From Mesorhizobium denitrificans (lineage in GTDB: Bacteria > Pseudomonadota > Alphaproteobacteria > Rhizobiales > Rhizobiaceae): 64,000 nt of DNA. The stretch is from the NCBI RefSeq assembly GCF_003403035.1, contig NZ_QURN01000002.1, positions 1 through 64,000 on the forward strand, in the 5' to 3' direction. Position numbers and translations under genes: made by a program. Positions 1-6,806 of this stretch are shown here, piece after piece. Within the stretch, counting starts at the first letter, position 1, and each line of letters starts with the position of its first letter. The notes beneath the pieces were generated by a model. The model saw nothing but the letters and a program-made list of their open reading frames with translations. It did not search any database and was not told the origin of the DNA.

Positions 1-1
1 C

Positions 2-142
2 TATGAACTGAACCTGCGTGAAAGCACCGTCAAGGTTCACATCCGCAACATCATGCGCAAGCTCAAGGCGACGAATCGTACCGAGGTTGCCTGCAAGATC
101 AACGATCTGTTCCCGACCGATTTCTCGGCCGCACGCCGCTAA
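2..142 (+). CDS. C-terminal end of a LuxR/NarL-type DNA-binding response regulator (5' truncated by window edge)
   Basis: Only the last 46 codons are in the window, read in the frame starting at base 2 and ending with TAA at 140-142. The residues LNLRESTVKVHIRNIMRKL followed by KATNRTEVA are the second half of a LuxR-type helix-turn-helix: the TVKVHI recognition helix and the RTEVA helix are diagnostic of the NarL/FixJ output domain. By family, the missing N-terminal part would be a phosphoacceptor receiver domain, so this is probably the regulator of a two-component pair whose kinase lies to the left. A strong intrinsic terminator follows at 177-215, so its transcript is not expected to continue into the adhesin gene. 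The target genes cannot be deduced. Confidence 0.85.
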   Translation, partial: YELNLRESTVKVHIRNIMRKLKATNRTEVACKINDLFPTDFSAARR

Positions 143-176
143 TCTGAACTTAAACAATCTTAGAGACGACCTCCAA

Positions 177-215
177 AGCCGGTTCGGACAGCGATGTCCG
201 GGCCGGTTTTCTATT
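177..215 (+). terminator. Rho-independent terminator after the response regulator gene
   Basis: A 12-bp stem (179-190 pairing with 195-206, two G-T wobbles) with a GCGA tetraloop is followed directly by TTTTCTATTT. It lies 37 bp after the stop codon of the LuxR-type gene and points rightward. Confidence 0.85.
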
Positions 216-239
216 TCGAGTACCCTTACGGAACGTACA

Positions 240-397
240 TCGACCGACGAAATGCGCCGCATTTGTATAATTTGATATTGCTAAATTAGATTTTATTCAT
301 CTACATATTTTACTGAGCCATCACTTGATGCTTTGTGCGCGCGCGCAAACAGGCGTCCTGAAGGCAACGCGGCACGTGACAGTTTTGGAGATGTTTG
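240..397 (+). promoter_or_regulatory. AT-rich upstream region of the adhesin gene
   Basis: The stretch from about 257 to 312 is clearly AT-rich against a GC-rich background and holds several weak -35/-10 possibilities (for example TTGTAT at 263 with TTAGAT at 286). I cannot choose one. Bases 334-347 are a 14-bp alternating purine-pyrimidine run (TGTG followed by repeated CG) of which 336-347 is a perfect palindrome. GGAG at 387-390 is the ribosome binding site for the GTG start at 398. Confidence 0.4.
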
Positions 398-3300
398 GTG
401 GCTTCAATTTTTAAAGGCAAGGAATCGGTAAAGCTTTCGGGCAACACCACGGCGACCGGAGAACCGACCGACTTCGTCATTCATGGTTCGCCGCGCGATG
501 TCATGAACTACTCCCGCAACGGCAACGATCTGACCATCCAGATGAACGATGGCCACGTCTACCATATCCAGAACTATGGCGGGCACGGATTTGATTTCAA
601 CAATCTGGTTTTCACCGACGGTGCAAATAAGGTCGTGGTCAACCTTGGACCCGCTGTCGCATCGGTTGGGGATGGCATTCTGGAAGGCCTTATTGCTGAA
701 ACGGCGATGAACGCCAGCCTCTCAGCTTCTGCCCTTCTAGGCATTCTCGGTGCGGCTGGTGGCGCGCTGGGGGCTGTGGGCGCAGGTGGCGGTGGTGGCA
801 GCGAAGATACCAAGGGCAATGATACCGTTATATTGGACGCGCCTACCCTCTCGGAAGTCATCGATGATGTTGGAACGATTACGGGCTCCGTTGCCACTGG
901 AACTGTAACGAACGATACCGCGCCGCTAATTACGGGCACGATGCCGTCCACATCTACAAGCGACATGACGGTAGAGGTCATGCGCGACGGGGCAATTATC
1001 GGCACCGCAACTGTGTCGGGCACAAGCTGGACCTATCAGGACGGCGAACTTGTTCATGGGCAAACATATATATATTCCGCCCGCGTGGTGAATTCGACCA
1101 ACGGCAAGAGCTACGGCAGCAACGAGATATCGATTATCATCGATACGGAGGCTCCCGCGGCAACTACGCTTGATCACATCACCGACAATGTCGGCAGGAT
1201 CACCGGTGACATCGCCAACAATGGCCTTACCAACGATACGACACCGACGCTGACGGGCAGCCTTACGGCAGAGTTGGCTACCGGCGAGTTCGTACAAATT
1301 CTGCGCGATGCTACGGTGGTTGGCACGGCTACGGTTACGGGAACCGGATGGTCTTTCGAAAGTGCAGCCCTCACTGACGGCCAAACCTATTCGTTTACCG
1401 CGCGTGTCAGCGACGCCGCCGGGAATATGAGCGCCGAAACAAGCGCCAGAAGCATCACCGTCGATACGACGCTGCCGGTTACGCCCTCAATCTTGCAGAT
1501 ATCGAATGATCCGGAGAGCGATTTCACCTCCTCTGCAAACACCACCATTGTCTCAGGACGTGCAGGAGCACATTCCACGATCGAAATATTGATCGGCTCG
1601 ACCTCGATGGGAACCTTGACTGTCGACAGTACAGGTGTCTGGCAGTCCGATGCGGTTGATCTCAGCACACTAACGACAGGCCAAACGCTCACTGTCACGG
1701 TGCGTTCGTTCGATACGGCTGGCAATGTCTCGCCAGACGCCACGCAGATTATCACAAAGTCTGACGAGCCTTTATTGAGCGACATCGACACCTCAATCAT
1801 GCCAGCCGACAGTGGATTGGTCATACAGGGAGATGAAGCCGGCTCTCAATTCGGCTTTTCAGTAAGTGCTGCTGGCGATTTGAACAACGATGGCATTGAT
1901 GATTTCATTGTGGGTGCACCCGGCACAATAAGCTACACCGGTACGACCTACATCGTCTTTGGCTCCGAAACTGGACTGGGAACAGTCGATGGCACTGGCC
2001 GAACCGTTCTTGACGTTTCGACGCTCACCGCCTCCCAAGGGTTCATAATCAACGGCAACGGCGTACAGGAATTTCTCGGCAATTCGGTTTCTGCTGCAGG
2101 TGACGTCAACGGAGACGGCATCGACGACATTATATTCAGCGCGCAGGGAACAACCGTCGGTTCGAATGGGATGGCTGGTACATCCTACGTTCTTTTCGGC
2201 ACGCAAAGCGGGTTTGGTACAGATGACGGCAATGGGCACATGGTGCTCAATCTAGGAGACATTCTGGCATCGCAAGGCTTCAGTATCCAAGGCGAAAACA
2301 CGTTGCAGATGCTCGGTGGATCGGTAGCGTCTGCTGGCGACGTAAACGGCGATGGGATTGACGATATCATCGTTGGAGCAACACGCACCGTTGCCGGGGG
2401 CGCTATGACCGGGAGCGCCTATGTAGTATTTGGTTCCACCACCGGATTTGGCACCGATGACGGCAGCGGGCATGCAGTTCTGAGCATAGGCGACCTCAAC
2501 GCAAGCACAGGCTTCGTCATTGTCGGCGGCGGAGAAGATGACAAGCTAGGTATCTCGGTATCATCTGCTGGCGACATAAACGACGATGGATACGATGATA
2601 TCATTGTAGGTGCGTCAGAAAACGACGAGGCCGGGGTGAACGCCGGCCAGTCCTATGTCATCTATGGCTCCCAGGCTGGATTTGGCGTCGATGATGGTTC
2701 TGGTCACATGACCATCGACGTGTCCCAGCTGTCTGCTTCCGAGGGCTTCGTTATCAAGGGAACCACGGCTGCCGATACACTCGGCTATTCCGTTTCATCG
2801 GCGGGCGATATCAACGGCGACGGCATCGCTGATCTGATCGTCGGCGCTTATAATAACAACGACGGCGGAACATCAGCCGGTGAGGCGTATGTGATCTTCG
2901 GCACCACCGCAGGCTTCGGCGTGCTAACCGGTGGTCGCATGGTGGTTGACACAGCCGTGCTCTCATCCTCACAAGGCTTTGTCATTCAAGGCAGCGAGAA
3001 TTCCGGGAATCTCGGCTTTTCCGTTTCCTCCGCGGGCGACTTCAATGGGGATGGCATCAACGATTTAATCGTCGGCGCATCGGGTGAAGATGAAGGCGCT
3101 GCTTATGTTATTTACGGCTCCAGCACAGGATTTGGCGCGGAGGTAAGTGGCCGCCAAGTCATTGATGTTTCAGCTTTGACCCCCGAAACAGGCTTTAGAA
3201 TCCAGGGCAACGAGAGCGGTGATAGTTTAGGCATCTCGGTGTCTGGTGCTGGTGATATTAACAGCGACGGAAATGCGGATTTAATCGTTGGCGCGACCAA

Positions 3301-3844
3301 TGGATCATCCACAAACGGTGAGGCCTATATAATCTATGGCGTTCACCATACTGATGGTCGGGTCGCGATGGGAACCAACGCCGCTGATTTCATGGCCGGT
3401 ACGGACCATAGCGACAACCTCACCGGCGCCGGCGGCGCAGACGTGCTGTTGGGTTATGATGGCGATGACATCCTAACCGTCGCTGATACGGATTTCGCGC
3501 GGATCGATGGTGGCGAAGGAAATGATACGCTGATCCTTAGCGGCAGCGGCCTTCATCTCGACCTTAGCAGTCGTGCCAGCGATGTGGTAACAAGCGTCGA
3601 GACCATCGATATAACGGGGTCGGGTGCCAACACGCTTAATGTCACGGCAAACGACGTCTTCAATATTTCATCGACTACCAACCAGTTAGTCATTGATGGT
3701 GATAGCAACGACACTGTGGAAGCGTATGGATTTACCAATACCGGCACCCAGACGATCAACACCCACACATACAATGTATACACTGATGGTTCCGCAACGC
3801 TGGTGATCGATCAGGACATCACGAACGTATTGACCGTGGTCTAA
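398..3844 (+). CDS. Large secreted adhesin: BapA-like prefix, Ig-like domains, seven FG-GAP repeats, RTX-like tail
   Basis: Predicted 1148-aa surface or secreted protein. Residues 1-100 resemble the prefix domain of BapA-type biofilm adhesins, followed by a glycine-rich hinge near 113-136. Three Ig-like beta domains occupy about 145-455; two share the motif NDTxPxxTG. From about 470 to 1000 there are seven copies of an FG-GAP unit, each with a calcium-binding core of the form AGDxNxDGxxDxxxGA. Seven is the number needed to close an integrin-alpha-type beta-propeller. The C-terminus has GGxGxDxL-like nonapeptides (GAGGADVLL, GGEGNDTLI) typical of type I secretion substrates, and there is no Sec signal peptide. 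GTG at 398 is preferred over TTG at 395 because GGAG at 387-390 is then 7 nt away. The gene stands alone between two terminators; no TolC/ABC/HlyD secretion genes are visible. Role in adhesion or biofilm is inferred from domains only. Confidence 0.8.
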   Translation: MASIFKGKESVKLSGNTTATGEPTDFVIHGSPRDVMNYSRNGNDLTIQMNDGHVYHIQNYGGHGFDFNNLVFTDGANKVVVNLGPAVASVGDGILEGLIAETAMNASLSASALLGILGAAGGALGAVGAGGGGGSEDTKGNDTVILDAPTLSEVIDDVGTITGSVATGTVTNDTAPLITGTMPSTSTSDMTVEVMRDGAIIGTATVSGTSWTYQDGELVHGQTYIYSARVVNSTNGKSYGSNEISIIIDTEAPAATTLDHITDNVGRITGDIANNGLTNDTTPTLTGSLTAELATGEFVQILRDATVVGTATVTGTGWSFESAALTDGQTYSFTARVSDAAGNMSAETSARSITVDTTLPVTPSILQISNDPESDFTSSANTTIVSGRAGAHSTIEILIGSTSMGTLTVDSTGVWQSDAVDLSTLTTGQTLTVTVRSFDTAGNVSPDATQIITKSDEPLLSDIDTSIMPADSGLVIQGDEAGSQFGFSVSAAGDLNNDGIDDFIVGAPGTISYTGTTYIVFGSETGLGTVDGTGRTVLDVSTLTASQGFIINGNGVQEFLGNSVSAAGDVNGDGIDDIIFSAQGTTVGSNGMAGTSYVLFGTQSGFGTDDGNGHMVLNLGDILASQGFSIQGENTLQMLGGSVASAGDVNGDGIDDIIVGATRTVAGGAMTGSAYVVFGSTTGFGTDDGSGHAVLSIGDLNASTGFVIVGGGEDDKLGISVSSAGDINDDGYDDIIVGASENDEAGVNAGQSYVIYGSQAGFGVDDGSGHMTIDVSQLSASEGFVIKGTTAADTLGYSVSSAGDINGDGIADLIVGAYNNNDGGTSAGEAYVIFGTTAGFGVLTGGRMVVDTAVLSSSQGFVIQGSENSGNLGFSVSSAGDFNGDGINDLIVGASGEDEGAAYVIYGSSTGFGAEVSGRQVIDVSALTPETGFRIQGNESGDSLGISVSGAGDINSDGNADLIVGATNGSSTNGEAYIIYGVHHTDGRVAMGTNAADFMAGTDHSDNLTGAGGADVLLGYDGDDILTVADTDFARIDGGEGNDTLILSGSGLHLDLSSRASDVVTSVETIDITGSGANTLNVTANDVFNISSTTNQLVIDGDSNDTVEAYGFTNTGTQTINTHTYNVYTDGSATLVIDQDITNVLTVV

Positions 3845-3878
3845 CACGCCACGCATTTGCGTCGTGCATTGCGATTGC

Positions 3879-3916
3879 AATTGGCTCGGATCAATCGATC
3901 CGGGCCAATTTTGTTT
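3879..3916 (+). terminator. Rho-independent terminator after the adhesin gene
   Basis: A 14-bp stem (3879-3892 with 3897-3910, one wobble) and an AATC loop are followed by TTTTGTTT. It begins 34 bp after the adhesin stop and isolates that gene from the downstream glycosylase. Confidence 0.88.
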
Positions 3917-3973
3917 GATCGATAACGACAAAACGCCGTCGAAATCCCGGCGCGGGCGCGCTATCTACGTGCG

Positions 3974-4516
3974 ATGCAATCTGACTTTTTCTGCCGCTCC
4001 AGCACTATCGTTGCACGTGACCTTATCGGCTGCTCGCTGACCGTGGGCGGTGTCGGCGGCATCATCGTCGAGACGGAAGCATACGAGCCTGACGATCCAG
4101 CCTCGCATAGTTATAAAGGCCCGACGCCGCGCAACACGGCAATGTTCGGCGAAGCGGGTCGCGCTTATGTGTACCGCTCCTACGGCATCCATTGGTGCTT
4201 TAACATCGTGTGCCTGCCAGCCAGTGCAGTGCTGATAAGGGCAATCGAGCCCGTAGAAGGCATAGACCAGATGCGCCAAAGGCGTGGCCTCGAACCGTTG
4301 CGGCTGCTTTGCTCCGGCCCCGGTCGCCTGTGCCAAGCTCTGGGCATTGATCTATCGCTCAACGGCTTGCCGCTGGATCAAGAGCCGATGCGCATTTTGC
4401 CAGCTACCACCCAGGCCGCGGTTGCCATAGGCACACGCATAGGCATCACGCGTGCGGTCGAGCAACCGTGGCGCTTCGGACTGGCGGGCTCACCCTTCCT
4501 CAGCCGCAAGCTCTGA
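3974..4516 (+). CDS. 3-methyladenine DNA glycosylase (AAG/MPG family)
   Basis: 180-aa protein of the eukaryote-like alkyladenine DNA glycosylase fold, which excises alkylated purines in base excision repair. The catalytic signature VETEAY (E35, Y37) followed by H45 matches the Glu-Tyr-His set of human AAG. The later motif YVYRSYGIHWCFNIV and the segment ending LCSGPGRLCQALGI are family hallmarks. Length is typical of bacterial members (about 180-200 aa). The ATG at 3974 has no strong ribosome binding site, but it places the conserved RDLIG segment at the usual distance from the N-terminus. The gene follows the adhesin terminator and precedes modB by a short gap that holds the mod promoter, so it is probably monocistronic. 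Confidence 0.9.
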   Translation: MQSDFFCRSSTIVARDLIGCSLTVGGVGGIIVETEAYEPDDPASHSYKGPTPRNTAMFGEAGRAYVYRSYGIHWCFNIVCLPASAVLIRAIEPVEGIDQMRQRRGLEPLRLLCSGPGRLCQALGIDLSLNGLPLDQEPMRILPATTQAAVAIGTRIGITRAVEQPWRFGLAGSPFLSRKL

Positions 4517-4529
4517 TAAATCGCCTTGC

Positions 4530-4573
4530 TTGACGCGACGATCCCGCGGATGGCTATATCCCCATGAATATAG
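4530..4573 (+). promoter_or_regulatory. modBCE promoter with overlapping ModE/Mop-box-like operator
   Basis: TTGACG at 4530-4535 is 18 bp from CTATAT at 4554-4559, a good sigma-70-like promoter. CTATAT (4554-4559) and ATATAG (4568-4573) form a perfect inverted repeat whose core fits the known ModE consensus of TATATA half-sites separated by 6 bp. The operator therefore covers the -10 element and the likely transcription start, as expected for repression by molybdate-loaded ModE. A ModE-like gene is the third gene of this operon. Functional assignment is inference. Confidence 0.6.
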
Positions 4574-4584
4574 GGGCGAACTCG

Positions 4585-5277
4585 ATGCATCTCACACCAG
4601 AGGAATGGACGGCGATCCACCTGTCGCTCAAAGTTGCGTTCTGGGCGATGGTGGGAAGCCTGCCTGTCGGCATTTGCGTTGCGATGCTGCTCGCGCGCAA
4701 GGAGTTCTGGGGCAAGTCGATAGTGAACGGCATTGTGCACCTGCCGCTCGTTCTGCCTCCGGTCGTCACCGGTTATCTGCTGCTAATCACCTTCGGCAAG
4801 CGCGGGCCAGTCGGCGCGTTCCTTGCAGATTATTTCGGCATTGTATTTTCGTTTCGCTGGACCGGTGCCGCACTTGCCTGCGCCGTCATGGGCTTCCCGC
4901 TGATGGTGCGCGCGATAAGGTTGTCTGTGGAAGCAGTGGACCGAAAGCTGGAGGCCGCAGCATCCACACTCGGCGCGTCGCGCCTATGGGTTTTCGCCAC
5001 TGTAACGCTCCCGCTTATCCTGCCCGGCATCATTGCTGGAATGGTTCTCTCCTTCGCAAAAGCGATGGGCGAGTTTGGCGCGACCATCACCTTCGTTTCC
5101 AATATTCCCGGCGAAACGCAAACACTTCCATCGGCAATTTATACGTTCACACAAGTGCCGGGCGGAGATGCCGGAGCCATGCGGCTCACGCTAATTTCAA
5201 TCATCATCGCTATGGGTGCGCTCGTTGCGTCTGAATATCTCGCTCGGCAGGCGGGACGCAGGTTGATTGTCGAATGA
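4585..5277 (+). CDS. modB: Molybdate ABC transporter permease ModB
   Basis: Inner-membrane permease of the high-affinity molybdate importer. It is rich in hydrophobic helices and carries the binding-protein-dependent transport signature EAASTLGASRLWVFATVTLP (coupling helix contacting ModC), then GEFGATITFVSN. The ATG at 4585 is chosen over the in-frame ATG at 4564. MHLTPEEWTAIHLSLKV aligns with the start of E. coli ModB, AGGGG at 4572-4576 is a proper ribosome binding site, and the ATG at 4564 lies essentially on the predicted transcription start. It overlaps modC by 4 nt (ATGA). No modA (periplasmic binding protein) precedes it, which is unusual for this operon. Confidence 0.93.
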   Translation: MHLTPEEWTAIHLSLKVAFWAMVGSLPVGICVAMLLARKEFWGKSIVNGIVHLPLVLPPVVTGYLLLITFGKRGPVGAFLADYFGIVFSFRWTGAALACAVMGFPLMVRAIRLSVEAVDRKLEAAASTLGASRLWVFATVTLPLILPGIIAGMVLSFAKAMGEFGATITFVSNIPGETQTLPSAIYTFTQVPGGDAGAMRLTLISIIIAMGALVASEYLARQAGRRLIVE

Positions 5278-6386
5278 CCCTGCTTGTTGACGTTCATCAC
5301 CGGCAGGGCGATTTCGAAATCGCGACCAGCTTCGAGAGTTCGGGCAGGCTGACGGCGATTTTCGGCCCGTCGGGTTCCGGCAAAACATCAATCACCAATA
5401 TGATCAGCGGTCTGTTGAGGCCAGACAGCGGCAGGATCGAAGTCGATGGAAAGGTTTTCGTGGATGCGAATGCCGGCATTTTCGTTCCGCCGCATCGTCG
5501 CCGCATCGGCTATGTGTTTCAGGATGCGCGGCTTTTCCCGCATCTCAACGTCGAGCAAAATCTGAAATATGGGCGCTGGTTTACGCCGCGCCGGGAGCGC
5601 TACACGGACCTCGACCGCATCACATCACTGCTGGGAATCTCGCATCTACTCGCTCGCAAGCCTGCATCGCTGTCAGGCGGTGAGACGCAGCGTGTCGCGA
5701 TTGGCCGCGCGCTGTTGGCCAGCCCGAAACTGCTTCTCATGGACGAGCCGCTGGCCTCGCTAGACGATGCGCGCAAAGACCAAATTCTGCCCTATATCGA
5801 GCGCCTTCGGGATGAGCTGGAAATTCCAGTTGTCTATGTCAGCCATTCGATTGCCGAAGTCGCGCGGCTGGCCACAGACATTGTCGTGCTTTCCGCCGGG
5901 CATGTCGTGCTTGCCGGACCTACAGCCGACATCATGCGGCGGCCGGACCTGCTGCCAATCGAAGAACAGGGCGAGAGCGGGTCTGTTCTTGCGGCAACGG
6001 TTGAAGGACACGACGAACGCTACGCCATGACCGCGCTGAGCACTTCTGCGGGCCGCGTCCTCGTGCCCGCGCTTGACGCTGCAATTGGTGCGAAACTCGG
6101 CCTGCGCATTCGCGCGCGCGATGTCATGATCGCCGTGCGGCGGCCAGAGGGATTGAGCGCTCTCAACGTGCTGCCAGGGCGCATAGTCTCCGCGTCGGCT
6201 TCTGGGTCCACACAGATACAGATCGAAATCGCTTGCGGGCAGGCCAACATATTGTCACGCATAACGCGACAGTCCTATGATGCACTTGGGCTGGCCGTAG
6301 GTCGTGACGTCTTTGCCGTGATAAAAACTGTCAGTTTCGACAGGCCCAATCTAGCGCTCGGCACGCATAGGGATGGAAGTTTTTAA
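5274..6386 (+). CDS. modC: Molybdate ABC transporter ATP-binding protein ModC
   Basis: 370-aa cytoplasmic ATPase powering molybdate import. The Walker A motif GPSGSGKTS starts at residue 31, the signature LSGGETQRVAIGRALL and Walker B LLLMDEPLASLD follow, and the H-loop lies in YVSHSIAEVARLA. The C-terminal part after about residue 285 is a TOBE/Mop-type domain (NVLPGRIVSA), characteristic of ModC and able to bind oxyanion. Length is usual for ModC. It is translationally coupled to modB through an ATGA overlap. Its TAA at 6384-6386 is one base from the chosen modE start, so the three genes should be one transcript. Confidence 0.95.
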   Translation: MTLLVDVHHRQGDFEIATSFESSGRLTAIFGPSGSGKTSITNMISGLLRPDSGRIEVDGKVFVDANAGIFVPPHRRRIGYVFQDARLFPHLNVEQNLKYGRWFTPRRERYTDLDRITSLLGISHLLARKPASLSGGETQRVAIGRALLASPKLLLMDEPLASLDDARKDQILPYIERLRDELEIPVVYVSHSIAEVARLATDIVVLSAGHVVLAGPTADIMRRPDLLPIEEQGESGSVLAATVEGHDERYAMTALSTSAGRVLVPALDAAIGAKLGLRIRARDVMIAVRRPEGLSALNVLPGRIVSASASGSTQIQIEIACGQANILSRITRQSYDALGLAVGRDVFAVIKTVSFDRPNLALGTHRDGSF

Positions 6387-6387
6387 C

Positions 6388-6729
6388 ATGCCCTCACTTA
6401 GTTTGCGCGTGAATCTTGATCCGGAAGGCCGCATCGGTCCCGGCAAGGTCGAACTGCTCGAAAACATCGCGTCATTCGGTTCAATTTCCGCCGCCGCGCG
6501 CGAAATGGAGATGTCCTACAAGCATGCGTGGGATCTGGTCGAGGAAATGAACAAGCTGTTCGGAAAGCCGCTGATTGCCGCGCAAACAGGCGGCAAACAT
6601 GGCGGCGGGGCGCAGCTCACGCAGCTTGGTCTTTCAGTGGTTGGGCGATTTCGCGCAATCGAAAGGGCCGCATCCAGTGCAGCCCTGCCTCATCTCAATG
6701 CTTTGCAGGAAGAAATCGCCAACGCCTAG
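6388..6729 (+). CDS. ModE-like winged-helix transcriptional regulator, single-domain
   Basis: 113-aa protein matching the N-terminal DNA-binding half of ModE: RIGPGKVELLENIASFGSIS followed by AAREMEMSYKHAWDLVEEMN is the LysR-like winged helix-turn-helix, and the GGKHGGGAQLT segment is the wing. The molybdate-binding Mop/TOBE domains of E. coli ModE (262 aa) are absent, so it is a short ModE of the kind seen in many alphaproteobacteria. ATG at 6388 is preferred to 6373 because GGAAG lies 8 nt upstream and the overlap with modC disappears. As the last gene of the mod operon it is the likely ligand of the palindrome at 4554-4573, possibly as an autoregulator. How it senses molybdate without its own Mop domain is not evident; ModC's TOBE domain is one speculation. 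Confidence 0.85.
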   Translation: MPSLSLRVNLDPEGRIGPGKVELLENIASFGSISAAAREMEMSYKHAWDLVEEMNKLFGKPLIAAQTGGKHGGGAQLTQLGLSVVGRFRAIERAASSAALPHLNALQEEIANA

Positions 6730-6806
6730 TTCAAGACCTGTTAATTCGGCCGAACTGCTCGTAGCGGAATTGTTCGAATGCGCAGCGCCAAAGCCCTTGA
6801 CCGGGC

